Assembly: GCA_907165275.2 (NCBI GenBank)
Contig: OU015678.1
Span: forward strand, 5,580,001-5,644,000
DNA length: 64,000 nucleotides
Origin: Zygaena filipendulae
Taxonomy: Eukaryota > Arthropoda > Insecta > Lepidoptera > Zygaenidae
Reading direction: 5' to 3'
The translations under genes were made by a program, and so were the position numbers. A model generated the notes under the pieces. The model saw nothing but the letters and a program-made list of their open reading frames with translations, did no database searches and was not told the origin of the DNA. Below, one piece after another: positions 35,761 through 48,420 of the stretch (within the stretch, counting starts at the first letter, position 1; every line of letters begins with the position of its first letter).

Positions 35761-37838
35761 AAGTAAGTAGTACTTACTAAGTACTGTATATTTTTTCATA
35801 ATTCTATAATTAAGGCAGCACCATAATTTTTTCATTATAATATCCCATATTGTATCACTACCAATGTTCTTTTGAATAAATAAATAAATAAATATGCATT
35901 TGGTAAAAAGTTAATTGGAATTACAAATAGACACTTCAATTTTATTTAGGTATCTGTATAGATTTCATCTAAAATGATTCAGTTTGAAATATGGAGTAAT
36001 TTTCACAATAAAAATTTTGGTCGTACAATGTCATAATGAAAACATTGCTAGTGTCACTCTTCAAATACCAACTTACATGTTTGCTTTTGATATTGGTGTA
36101 AAATTAATGTGATACTCTGTTCTAGAACATGAGCTTTACCCATATTATGCCAAATTGCATCAATTGAGTCAAGTAGAGACAGATAGACTTAAAAAAAAAT
36201 TGTATTGTATACTATGTTTTTATATCGAAGAAGATAATTTTATTAAGAAGACACCTATAGCAGGTTAAGAATATTAGATACTTCGACTACATACCTATTT
36301 CTTCTACCTCAGTAAAAACCTGAGTGTGAGTCTTTTTAATTCACATGAAACAAAGAAATTTGAACCCTATATCATAGATTAGTAAGTAAATAGTTGCAAT
36401 TTTTTTTGCAACATAACATTCAAAAACAATGTTGTAATCAGGTGTGTACTTGAAGTTAATTATTTTAATTATAATGCTGTGTTCAATGTTCTGTGTTAAG
36501 GTAGTGAGCTACAGTGTGTGTGTGAAACAATATTATAATATAAAGACAAGCTGTGCTACGGGCTTCACCCGCGTTGATTTCGGAGTTGTACAACTTTCAC
36601 CCCTTTCTGTTTGTCTCAGTGAAGGAACTGACTGTTAGTCTGAAAAGAAGTGCTACTCCTTGCCCTCCGCCAACTCTATGTCCCCACACCCGCCGCGACG
36701 TAGCAGAGAACCTAGAGGCGATAGTGTTGTGTGGTGTATCCTGGAGTCTCGTGGGTGTGTCTGAGTTATTAGAAGGAAGTCTCGTGCGAGATTTCAAGTT
36801 CCTTGACCCAGCGGCGTGGGATGAATCAGCCAGTGTTCGGTCGGGCCGCGTACCGCGTGTACATGACGCGTGCTTCAATCGAGCGTGGGCGGCTGTCGTC
36901 CTAATGAGTTGAAGATTACTCATTGGAGAAATGGTCTCACAGTTTCAGCTAGCTCTCCCGCGTATGCGCCTGGTTGTCGCGTGTCGCGCAGTCGTCACCG
37001 GCCGCCGTTGACGTACTCGTATTTACCGGCGACACGATAGGATTAGCTGCAGCTAGTATAGCTCCTTTACCCTTAGAAAATATAATATAATATACTAGCT
37101 GTCTCCCGCGATTTCAGTCGGAGTTCACGTGGGAATTCCGAGAAAAAAGTACTCTATGTCTTTCTTTGTACCCCTGACAGTAGTTTACGGTGATTAGCTG
37201 TTCCCCGCATTAATTCCGGAGTTCCCGCGGGAATTCCGAGATAAAAACTATCCTATCTTTTCAGTTGGACCATATTATAAATGGTTACAAAATTTTATCA
37301 AAATCCGTTCAGTAGTTTCGGAGTCCATCGCGGACAAACAACGTGACACGTGATTTATATGTATTAAGATTAAGACTAGCCGTTATCCGCGGTTTTACCC
37401 GCGTTAATTTTGGTGATCCCGCGGGAATCCCGGATGAAATGTACACTAACTATGTCCTTTTCTGTGCCCCTGATAGCGTGATAAAAATACCTAAGTTCCC
37501 GCCGGAAATCCAAATTATAACGGCGGTTAAAACTGCACTAAAATTTGCATGCTAAACTTTGTCAGGGGTACAGAAAAGGAAATAGGGCACCTACTGCTAT
37601 CCCGGAATTCCTGAGAGATCTCCGAAATTGACGCGGGTGAAACCGCAGGTTATTTATAATAAGTAAGGATGATTAATACATTTTGTTTCTATATTTTTGT
37701 ATTTTGAAGCCGTGACTGATCATTAGTTGTTGTATTCGGATCGTACTGAACTTGGGACTGTCGGTACAGGAAAGAAGTGCGAGGAAACCATAGCATGGTG
37801 GTTCTTTCGCCGAGTACTTGGCAACCTCATTGCCATTC

Positions 37839-37917
37839 CAGGCTAGGTGTGTTCACAATTTTCGACCACACCGTCACCTGACGTCAGCTGTTGAGCTGTG
37901 GTCAAATGCCTAGCCTG
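37839..37917. repeat. Small foldback element CAGGCTAGG...CCTAGCCTG
   Basis: The ends CAGGCTAGGTGTG...TTTTCGACCACA and TGTGGTCAAATGCCTAGCCTG pair imperfectly. The middle holds a CTGACGTCAG palindrome. Confidence 0.6.
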
Positions 37918-38144
37918 ATATCAACTAAAAGAAAAATAAATTGTGTCCGATAGGAGGACCCAAAAAATAACACCGAACATAATCCTGAGAAAATGTCGGA
38001 GTTTACGCTGGTGGAAGCTCGTAAATTTAGTAATTTTCTCAGTAGTATAGTTAGTAGATTATTGTAAAGGAACAGTTCTGTTTAATTATGCGATATCTGA
38101 GTGTGCTTGTGCGTGCGTGTGCGTGCAGATGTGAGCCGTGCGGC

Positions 38145-41100
38145 ATGTGGGCCGCGTGGGCGGGGTGGTGGTGCGGCGCGGGGGCGGCGGGCGCGCTGCT
38201 GGTGCTGCTGCTGGCGCTGCGCTGCCGGCGCCGCAAGCAACCGCGCGCCGCCCGCGCCGGGCCCGCGCTCACCGTGCACCAGGTACATACCATACACCAC
38301 ACACCAGGTACACAACACACCAGGTAAACATGATACGACAGGTAAATATGACACGTCAGATACACACCATACACCAGGTACACATGATACGCCAGGTTTA
38401 CACCATGCACCAGGTACATAGGATGCGCTGGTACATAACACACCAGGTAAAAATGAAACTCCATGTACACACCATACACCAGGTACACATGATACAAGAT
38501 ATACATCTGGTAAACCAAACAGTGTTGGGTAATCTGTTCTATACAAATATATCAATATTTGTGTGCTTGGATATGCTGTTCGGTGTACAAATAGTAATAA
38601 TGCTTGAACATTCTGACCTGACACAATGCCACCCAAGCAGAGCTGGTCCTATAAATAAAATATTAAAACTGATGTCTCTTTTTTAATTATTCAGAATCAA
38701 GATTTATTTTTATTTCGTGGGTTACATGATAACTCTTGAAGTATAATAGGTATGTCGTAAATTACAGTTGGAATAAAAATTTCCAATGGGTGAAATTCTC
38801 GAAATTGTAAATTTGTCATATTTATACACGTTTTTTTGTTGTAAATACTTATTTATTATGCATACTAAACACCACCAGACTCAAGATAAACACAAATATT
38901 CACCACATGTGTTCCTCGATACGGGGATCGAACCCGGGACGCCTGGCGCAGCAGCTAGTGTTACCACAACATCAACGGTCGACCCGTCGATGTGCGGTGA
39001 CTTCGGGCGTGATTAGCGAAAGAACCGAGATCTGTCAGCCAAGGGACCTCTTGGAATCTTTGTATTAGTAACTAGCTCTTCTCCGCGGTTCCTCCCGAGG
39101 AAATTTCGAAGACCAGAGGGGAGACAATGTACTTTTCTGTACCCCTGACAACGTGTATGCAAAACATGAGATTGCACCGGCGCTAATTTCGGAGTTCCCA
39201 CACAAGTTCCGCCATAAAAAGTACCCTATGTACCTCTGACAACGTGCGTGCGAAATTTTATGATGATCGGTTCAGCCGTTAAGGCGTGAAAGCATAACAG
39301 ATAGACAGACAGAGTTAGTTTCGCATTTATAATATTAGTAGGGATGTGTATTGGTCACTTGTGGACAATTACACATCCCTACTAATATTAAACTAGTCAA
39401 AGTAACCTGGCCCCCCGCCCCCGCAGGTGCACATAGTCCGCGACGCGTGCCGCGCCTCCCCCGCCGCGCGCCCCGCCCCGCGCCGCGCCGTGGCGCTGCT
39501 CGCCGGCGCGCCCGCCCCCGCGCCCCCGCCCCCGCCTGCCCCACAGATCGTCATCATACAGAACTCTACGCCGAGCGCAGTAGCCCCCGGCTCCGGGCTG
39601 CTGCAGAGCCCCCCGCCGGTTACCGACCCCCCCGCGCCCGCCGAGCCCGGCCCCTCCGGTTTCAAGGGGCTCCCGAAGCTGCCGCTCCCCGAGCAGTGGC
39701 TGCACAAGCGACCCTACGACTACAAGTACTGCTCGACCATCCCGCGCCCCCTGGTGCAGATCTACGGTTCGCAGCCTGGCGAGGAGCCGAGCCAGGAGAC
39801 CAAAGCTAAAAAATTCAGTGTGACCCGGTCTCCCTCGCTGGAGAGGGACGAAAAGTCGCCGTTCCCGAGCGGTGACGCGATCGAGCCGAAAGTGTTCGGC
39901 TTCGACGACAACTCGGTCGGGAAAGCGGCGGCGGGAGGCGGGCCGCACGCCATGGAAGTGGGCGGGCCGGACGTGGCGCTGGGGGACTTGAAGCGCTTCC
40001 GGTCGGTGAGCACGCGGCTCGACGTCTGCGGCGAGCCGCCGCCGGGGGGGCCGCCGCAGAGAGCCGAGCTGCAGAACTCTCCCAGGGTCCTCGAGTGCAG
40101 CTCCGCTAAGGAGAAGTCCTCAGCGCCCAAATTCGACTTCTCGCCGAGAATATTAGCGGACAGCTTGTGCTCGCCCCGCTTCTTTACGCCCCCAGAGACG
40201 GTCTCGCCGATGTTCTTCGCCGACCCGTCGCCCAAGTCGGTCTACTACGACACGGTCAGGTCGCCGAAGTTCTTTCCGGAGACGCCGCGGGATGCGGACG
40301 CATCCCAGGTGCCGCCGACGCCGCACTCACCCCGCGCGCTGGGCGACCACGTCAACAGGAACGGCGGCGAGAAGGCCGGCTCGCCGCGGGTGCTGAGCGC
40401 GCGACCCAGCCCTAAGCTCTACAGCTGCAACAAGGAGAATTACTTCACGTTCGAAAACGTCTGCGTCGGCGAGGAGGTCCCCGCGCGGATGTCGCCGCGG
40501 CTGAGGCGGTACGCCGGCAGGAACTCCATAGAAAAAGAGAGGTTCACCCCTCCGGCTGAGAAGGAAGTCAAGAAGTACAGGCGCGACAACAGTTGCGACA
40601 CGAATTATAAAAATATCGAACCGAACGACAGTGATAATAAAGACGTTAAAAGTGATGTGCGCGGTACTAGTGACGAAGTGGATTGTTGTGCTAAAATCGA
40701 ATTTTTACAAATCGACGATAGTGTCGAAGTGGCTAAACCTTACGAGTTGAAACCGAGTAGTTCTAGCGGTGGGGTCAGCGTGCAGGCTAGGCGGGACAGG
40801 CAGAGGTTGAAATCCATCTCTCTAGACTCGGACAATGCTAAGATCATCGAACAGAACTTGGGGCTACCCATAGCGAAACAAATGAAAGATCAAATGAACG
40901 AGGCCTACAAAAACCAGGACGTGAGCACGTCGTGTGAGAGCATGGAGAGGCATCTTAAAACGCCGACCAACGAGAGACCTCTCATAAAATTCGACGATGA
41001 ACAGAAAGACAAGAATTCCGGCGAGGAGGAACCGAAATCGCCGCATCTTAAACACAAAAAATGTCTGCGACAGAGCTCGGATACTCAGTCATTTATCGAC

Positions 41101-44100
41101 ATGCCCAGGTTTTCCCCGAAAGAGTTCGAAATAACCGTAACCTCTGAGGAAGGAGCCACCACGTCCGCGGAGGCGCAAACCAAACGCAAGGGCAAGAATC
41201 TGCGCAACCTAACCATCGATCTTACGAAACGCGACAGCGACTTGGAGAAGGAACTGCTGGAATTCGAAAAGTTATACACAGACGCCGAAGAGAAGAAGGT
41301 TAAAACGCCCACTTTGAAAGTCAAGGCGACGTCCCTGGACTCGTCCGAGACGGTCAACCTCTCGTTACCTCAGAAGAAGACTTTGGACGTGCCACAGAAC
41401 TCGGTGTCAGTGCCTAACACGCCGAAGCGACAGTTGAAGAGGCTGCTAGCTCAAAAGAGTTTAAAGCTCGACTACGGTGGGGCTAAAATGGGTTACAACT
41501 CGATACAATCGGCAGCCGAGCAGCGTCGCTTGTACATGAAAGGGCAAGACAGCGGGATATTCCTTCGAGAGAACCACGCGAACCTTATGCTGTACCAGCC
41601 GGGCGGCTCTCGACTCGGCCCGCCCTCGATGGGCTCCTTCGACGAGAACATGACGGAAAACGCTCCGGAAATCAACATATGCGAGTCCGACAGTCCCGGT
41701 TATTATGTCGACCCGGGACAGACTCTAGGCTCCAATCTGATGAATTACAAACAGAACCTGAGCGTGTCCAGCACGAACCTGAAGACGTTGCCCGAAGGGG
41801 TGACATCGGATGATTTCGAACCGAGCGTGGAAGATGAGAAGTTTGGTAAGAAACTGCATAGAAGAAACTCCAATCAAAGCTTGATGTTGAGTACTCACAG
41901 TCTCCAAGGGTCGAATTGCTCTCTGAATAGCGCGGGCGCCTCCTGCCATAACCTGGCTAATGTCCGGAGCAGTATGTCCAACTTCTGTTTAAATTCCCAG
42001 AAATTCAACTTATCAGAACGTAAAGAATCTAATTTATCTCTAATAAACGCTGAGCATTTCGCTCCGATGACGCGCGTGATATGTTCCTCGAACACCAGTC
42101 TAACTGGGGAAGGTTCCAAGAACTGTTTGCTTCAGAGACGCGGCTCCAACAATAGTCTGACTTTAAATATACAATCTAACAGTTTAAGCAGACATTCGAG
42201 CAACAGTTCTCTGAATAAAGAGACGAAACCGGTCCCTAAAAAAGGTTTACTGGAACGCAGGAGCTCGAATACTTCGCTCACGTTGAATATAAATAATTCG
42301 AATCCGCAGCTGTCGGTTGTGAACAGAGGGTTAAGCGTGTCCAACTACAACTTGAACGGGTCCACGTGCAGCCTCAGCCGGTACAACAGCAACCAGAGCA
42401 TCGACAACGCCGAACCCCGCAAAGGCATTTTGGAGAGGAGAAGTTCCAACACATCCCTAACGTTAAACATCCAGCCTCAGGAGCCGAGAGACATCGATAT
42501 AGACGAAAACGTCATCCAACAAAACATGAACGACCTGCCTCACAAAGAGACTCACAGGAAATCGTTGAGCACGGAGAATTTGATACCGAAGTCGTATAAG
42601 ACGAGGACGCGCTTGAGGAACTCGGAGAATAAGCCGGTCGCGTTCGGCTCCCACGATAACCTCTGGTCGAGTTCCTATACGGAGCGGGAGTGCCCTCAGA
42701 ATTTGACGTACGTTTGCGGAGACCGCGACAACGAAATTATATACGCGTTCGGGCGCCAGGAGGCGGAGCCGGGCGCCGTAAGAAGCATCACGACCAAGCC
42801 GCTCAGTCCGCAGAGCACGTCGGAGGACTTCCGCCTGTACCTGGCCAACATGCAGCACTTGCAAAACGCCACCAGCATACTCAGCAGGAAGCAGCTGCGG
42901 GATTTGCACGACGTCTTCCAGAACGGATACTCGAAGGTGAAATGCCACAGCATGGCGGGAGGCGCCCACTGCTGCACGGGCACAGTGGACTCGGACGTGT
43001 CGAAAGACAACCCGCAGACGGTGATACCGGAGATATCGCAGCCGTGCTCCGAGTACCAGAAGATGTTGCTCAGGAATCTGCACCAGGAGTTCTGGGACAT
43101 GCCCACGAACTTCCAAGAGAAGCCCATAGTCTCCGGCTCGCACACCAAGAACAGGTACAAGACGATCCTGCCCAACGAGCACTCGCGGTTCATACTGCGC
43201 GGGGAGCCGCCCGACCCACCCGAGGGGTACATCAATGCCAATTTCATTAAGGTGAGCTGGGGAGTTTGGGGTCGATGCTCAATACATTTATTGCTAACTA
43301 ATATTATTAATTGTAAGAGAAAAGATTTGTTTTTTTTTTTTGCATTTTTGTTCGTGATGGATAAACTCAAGAACTGCTTAACTGATTTGAACTTTTAAAA
43401 ATACAATATTATTGAATAACATGGGGTACTCACAAATACCAGCTGTACTGTAACTTTGGGGTAAAAATAATAATATAAAAATACGTGTCCAATATTTTTT
43501 ATTAATCTACATGACTTTTATTTTATGTTGGTATATGTTATGTTTTTACTTTATTCATTTCATTTATTAGCAGTTATTCGATCCCCCATGGTATTACCGC
43601 GTTAATTTCAGAGTTCCCGCGGTAATTTCCGTTATTAAAAGTACCCTATGTCTTTCTCTGTATCCTTGACAAAATTTCATGATGATCGGTCAAGTAGTTA
43701 AAGCGTGAAAGCGGTTAGGATCTTGTATCTAGATTGGAGTTTGCCAGGTCTTCCACTCGACAATGTATTCAGATTTCGGTCAAATCACTTTTCACTGTTA
43801 TTCTTGCATTAAAATTCGAATTTTCGTGGTCTTCATTCAGTCAGTCAGTCGAGTTTTGTTGACTCACTCCCCACTGTGGTTTCCAGGGGCACGAGTACAC
43901 AAGGAACAGCTACATCGCAACCCAGGGTCCCCTCCAGAACACCATCTACGACTTCTGGCTGATGGTCGCCCAGAACGCGACCGATCATCGGCGACCGACC
44001 GCCGCCGACGAGCACGCCGTCCAGAAAGTGGTCATGCTCACCAACTTCGTCGAGAACAACCGGCAGAAGTGCGAGAAGTACTTCCCCCTGGAACTGGACG

Positions 44101-44765
44101 AGGTGATCGTGTTCAGCAACCCGGAGCCGCCCGACCCGGGCCTCCCCGCGGACTCCCGGAACAGTTTCGTGATCAGAAACTGCGGCGTAATCCGCAAATC
44201 CGGGTACACGATCCGGAAGCTGGACGTGCGCCACGAGAGACGCTCCTCCAGTGACAGCCGGCCCGTCTACCACTACTGGTTCCACAACTGGGCGGACCAC
44301 AAGTGTCCCAACGACGTGACCGCGCTGCTCAACCTGAGCCTGGACGTGCTGCGAGACGCGGCGCCTGACTTCGCCTCCGCCGACGACGACACCGAGGACC
44401 TGTGCAAGTGCAACGACAGCCCCGAGCCGGCCTCCAAATTTGTGTTCCCCCCCTCGGAGTGTCTAGTCGTGAAGGACAAAGTGAAGTGTGACGCGAGGGT
44501 TCTGTCGGTGTCCCCCTTGGACGTGAGTGTGGACAGGGTCCCGCCGCCCGTGGTGCACTGCTCCGCCGGTATAGGCCGGACGGGGTGTCTGATCGCGATC
44601 CTCAACGGCATCCAGCAGCTCCTGGCCGAGGGCAAGGTGGACGTGCTGGGCATCGTGTGCAACATGCGCCTCAACAGAGGCGGGATGGTGCAGAACTCGG
44701 AGCAGTACGAGCTGGTGCACAAGGTGCTGTGCCTGTTCGAGCGAGTGTGCTTGCCCGATTTATAG
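38145..44765 (+). CDS. PTP-ER: PTP-ER-like (KIM family) protein tyrosine phosphatase
   Basis: This family (PTPRR, STEP, HePTP; Drosophila PTP-ER) binds and dephosphorylates ERK. Exons 38145-38282, 39427-43251 and 43887-44765 join in phase 0 to 1613 codons. Residues 5-26 are a membrane segment followed by CRRRKQ. A long Ser/Pro-rich region follows, encoded in one 3825-bp exon. Three kinase-interaction motifs lie near residues 947 (LLQRRGSNNSLTLNI), 987 (LLERRSSNTSLTLNI) and 1047 (ILERRSSNTSLTLNI). The PTP domain runs from about 1250 to the end: KNRY loop (HTKNRYKTILPNEHSR), TQGP, signature HCSAGIGRTG (Cys1546) and QNSEQY. Two oddities: the WPD loop reads WAD (1456-1458), and 88 residues separate its Asp from the catalytic Cys, against 34 in PTP1B. 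The start is uncertain: the frame is open back to an ATG at 38088, and a 5' exon spliced at 38128 is possible. The catalytic family is secure; orthology to PTP-ER is inferred. Confidence 0.88.
38283..38515 (+). repeat. CACCAGGTACACATGAT-type array at the PTP-ER exon 1 donor
   Basis: The exon ends CACCAG|GTACATACC. The following 230 bp are imperfect ~20-bp repeats of exactly that junction (CACCAGGTACACAACACACC, GCCAGGTTTACACCATG), giving many CAG|GTA donor look-alikes. Confidence 0.9.
38905..38965 (-). mobile_element. tRNA-like SINE head (reverse)
   Basis: The reverse complement contains GCTGCGCCAGGCGTCCCGGG and CCCGGGTTCGATCCCCG (B box). No full cloverleaf was found. Confidence 0.4.
39071..39344 (-). 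mobile_element. Two joined Helitron-like fragments before PTP-ER exon 2
   Basis: It starts ACTAGCTCTTCTCCGCGG and ends CGCATTTATAATATTAGTAG. A repeat of the family body (CCTCTGACAACGTGCGTGCG) suggests a nested or fused pair. Confidence 0.65.
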
Positions 44766-46711
44766 CTGGAGTAACGTTTCGTGTTGTAATCGTATTGTAT
44801 TTATCTACCGTGACGACCGTTGCGTCGACGTGGCGGGGCCACTCGCTGGAAACTAATCGATATAAAATACAAACAAATAATAAAAGATTGACAGTTCCAT
44901 ACAAATGTCCTTAATTAAAGTTTTGTCGATAGATAGGACGACCCGATTGTTGCAGGAACCATGTCTACCCGTCAATGGAGAGGTTCCGGGTTCGATTCCC
45001 GGTAGTGGTGGGATCAGGTGGGGTCAAAATATCACGAAATTAGTGTGACGAACATTATGGATGACCTCTTAGCGGGTAGACATGGCGGCCTACTGCGCCA
45101 GTTGAGTCCGTCTTTGTTGTAATATTCTGTTCTAATAGTACAGGTTTTACATAGAGGAAGCGTTTTTATTGTCAGCGAGTGTCTCCTAGTCCGACCTTAA
45201 CAGTCGCTACAACAGTGTCGTGTTGTTTTAGTTTTTTAAGAGAGTTTTGGTTTTTGCTTAGTTTTATTTCAATAATCTGTTCCTACTTTGCCGATATAAT
45301 ATGGTATTATGACATCATACTGTCACTAAAATGAGAGCAAACTTATATTATATCATAATTCGTCGAGGCTCGCGTTGACGAACCGACCCTATACGAATAG
45401 AATGAGATAGCGTTATGGTTTCGCCTAGGTGAAAGCGAGACGGATTTACGTTACCGTTTATTTATTAGTGACAAAACAATGATCGGTTTCAGAGTCGTAT
45501 ATAATATGGAATATGGCCGATGTTAAATAAATTAGTATGTTTATTAAGTTGTGGAACAGCTAATATGATCATTGTAGTATACGGATGTACTAGAGCCCTA
45601 TCACTATCTCTTTAACAATGTTATTTTAACATTACATAGAAATTTCGTCTGTTGCAACATCAACCTTGCATACTTGTTTATAATGTCGAAATTACAGTGG
45701 ACAAAATTTCAATGTATTGTGATTTGTGACTGGTAGATAGTGGTAGGACCCCTGATAGTTTGTTGATATTTAGATAAATTTATTAAAAGAAAAATCTGAT
45801 GAACTAATAAAATAATATATGTTTTTATTTTGTAATTATAACGCAGTGGCGCCATCTATGTGTCAAGTTATACAACTTAAACTGACGGATAGAGGGCGCT
45901 AGTATATTAGTGTCTAACCTATTTTCACCAAAGTAAAAAGAATAAATACTAATTATGTGGTGTTTGTGTAGTTAAATGAGATTCGAAGATTTTAGTGAAT
46001 TTTTGTGATGTTGTGAGGATCGGTTCGAAACTTACAAATATAATATGGATGTATAAATAATATAATTAATTATAAATTGTTCCTTTTACTAATTATTTTT
46101 TATATACTTTTTAGGTCATGACTAGTCTCTTTCAGGAAAATCTCGACTGTTAACTATCGTAGAGTGTTAAGTTGTTTTAGTTTGTTTAGTAGCGACATCT
46201 ATGACGAAACGTCCCGCCCTTCAACTACAGGTATTAGGTAAATTTAGGTCAATCCCTCGTACTTGCCATACGAAGACTTTTTTCCCTACGCCGTTGCATC
46301 TTTTTCGTTGAATAGTTTGTTTAACTAATAGGTGTAAGGTTTGCACGTAATTCAACAGAAGCTACCAGTGGCGAAGTTACCATAGAAGCCAATTCCCACC
46401 GGCTTCCCTTCAGACGCAACATCTCTCTCTACCGTAATTGAGAACGTTGTCAGGGACACAGGGAAGGACTTTTTATACCGGAATTCCCGCGGAAACTCCG
46501 GAACTTATCGCAAGTGAAACCGCGGGGAACAGTTAATAGTTTAATAAGTTGAAATTAAAGTAGATTTCCGGCTTCCCTCTCTCAATATTTCGCCCTTCGC
46601 CACTGGAAGCTACCCAAACATTGTAATAGTAAACGAAGCGCCCAAGACGAACGACTTTTTTCACACACTTGTAAATCCGTTGATGCGTTGTATATCTTAA
46701 CATCAATTTCA

Positions 46712-46775
46712 GCCCCCTTAGCCAAGTTGACAATCTGTGACCACGCTTACAGATTGTCAACTTGCCTAAGGGGGC
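46712..46775. mobile_element. 64-bp foldback MITE GCCCCCTTAGCCAAGTTGAC
   Basis: Arms of about 27 bp (GCCCCCTTAGCCAAGTTGAC...ATCTGT and ACAGAT...GTCAACTTGCCTAAGGGGGC) flank a 10-bp loop. The same termini flank 53472-53868. Confidence 0.85.
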
Positions 46776-47944
46776 AAGTATTGTTGTCGAGCGAGGCGGG
46801 ACGTATTGCCGTAGATAAAGCAGCTATATATATATTTATTATAAAATCGAGTCCGAGTTGTCCGAGGTTCAATTCTATTCATTTAAAAACGAAAAATCGA
46901 TCAAATCTATACCATAGATACAGGAGACGTGCGCGATCATCATACTGGGTGACTCACCAAAAGCCGGCCAAATTAATTTATATAGGATCATCCCCTCGGG
47001 AACTCCCATTGTAAACAAATTACTGTGAATGAATGTCGCGTAGGGTAGAAGAACTGAGCGGACACACGGACAGACGTGAAAAGTTACTTTTTTATACATA
47101 CAGAGCCGTCCCTTGACATTCGGCCGGTGTTGGGTCACACGTGGCTCTGAATAACTGAAATATTATCACTTCACCCTTTCACCGCCAAGTTTTGGCAGCC
47201 TTAAGTTATATCCAGCGCCACACGCTTTAAGCATGACTTCTAGTGTTGGGAATGCTCAAAATCGACAGTAAATCTAATAAATATACAACTTCAAGGTCTC
47301 TGTGTGTGTGTACTACAAGTACACGTACATCTGAGTTGTGTACTTTAATAAATAAATAAATAAAAGTGCGATGGTTTGTTAGTAACGGAATATTACGTGT
47401 CCGGCGCCAGGAGCGCGTCTTGTGGGTCGCGAAGTCACGGGGATGGCGGTGACAGGATTAAACAACTGCAAGAGTGAATATTTCATATACAAATTCCTCG
47501 GGTTCCATTTATTAATACCATATATTCTTGTATCTAACAAATTAATATTGTAAATAATGTAGTCTAAAATAAAATCTATATAGTGTTGTAACTTTTAACT
47601 GTACGTTTTTGTAAGTAATATAAAATTAGGTAAGTTTTTTTTTTAGATGAAACATTTTGCACGAGCGGTTATTTTTATTTTGTTTGTGCATTTTGTAAAA
47701 ATATAATATCTACAGGGTGAGGTGTTAATTGATGATCTCTGATCGCGAATTAGATATCGACCATCTTGAAGTCTGGGAGGATAAAGTAGAGAGATGCCTG
47801 TTGATGATATTAATGATAATGATTATTATTTATTGCCGTTAAAACAGAAATAACAAAAGAAACTTAGTAATTACAGCGACCTTGACGCGCTGGGTTGTCA
47901 CAAGTACTTACCTAAAGTGTCCAGTGAAACCCCTAGACTATTTG

Positions 47945-48175
47945 ACTAAATTTTTGTTTTTAATCCGTCTTGTAGATTCATAAAAAATATTTGACACGTA
48001 TTTTTCTTTTTTAACGTAGGTAAGCAAAAAACAACGGAGATATTATGTTGAGTCGAAATGTCGCGTGACGTCACAACGTGCTGTTAAATTAAAAAATACG
48101 TGTACAATATTTATTTACAAGACCGACTAAAAACTAAAATTTGATCGATAAGCCCATTGTATTGTGTTTCCATTT
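47945..48175 (+). mobile_element. CRE-MITE, internally shortened
   Basis: TTTTTAATCCGTCTTGTAGATT, TTTGACACGTATTTTTC, CGCGTGACGTCACAACG and AAAATACGTGTACAATATTT follow in order. It is about 100 bp shorter than full copies. Confidence 0.6.
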
Positions 48176-48420
48176 CAAAATAAATGCGTTTTGTTTTTCT
48201 TTCATTCTTTCTAGCAAGCTTTCTGGGATCGTCAATTATTTCTGTCACACCATTTATTTTTAAGTTGAAATGAATAAAGCTATAGTGTGATTTCTTTTTT
48301 TTAATTGATTAGTTTTATGTCATATTTCTTACATAAAAAAATGTAATTCAGTACAAAAGGCTTTTTTCTAACAGTTTTATCAAATATTTCATGTCTTTTG
48401 CCGACCTCTATGTAACTATA

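Larger units (their letters stand above)
31388..38144. other. Intergenic region between sid-1 and PTP-ER
   Basis: No gene is recognised. AATAAA signals at 31907 and 32203 are candidates for sid-1 polyadenylation. Transposon remains fill much of the rest: Helitrons at 32310-32498, 32508-32713 and 35486-35760, fragments near 36555, a cluster at 37095-37660, and small palindromes at 33284-33361 and 37839-37917. A GC-richer patch at 33770-33930 resembles no gene. Any 5' untranslated exon of PTP-ER would lie here but is not identifiable. Confidence 0.6.

Noticed and set aside
36553..36912. 119-codon frame in the sid-1 / PTP-ER intergenic region
   Set aside because: Its first codons lie in a Helitron 3' end, and the rest resembles no protein. 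No matching splice sites or start context were seen.
37994..38068. Short frame MSEFTLVEARKF as a PTP-ER first exon
   Set aside because: It ends at a stop without a convincing in-phase donor to the 38129 acceptor. Kept only as a possibility for the 5' UTR.
39397..43182. Open frames antisense or out of frame to the 3.8-kb PTP-ER exon
   Set aside because: The in-frame product carries the KIM motifs and PTP domain. The others show no family similarity and follow from GC-rich codon usage.
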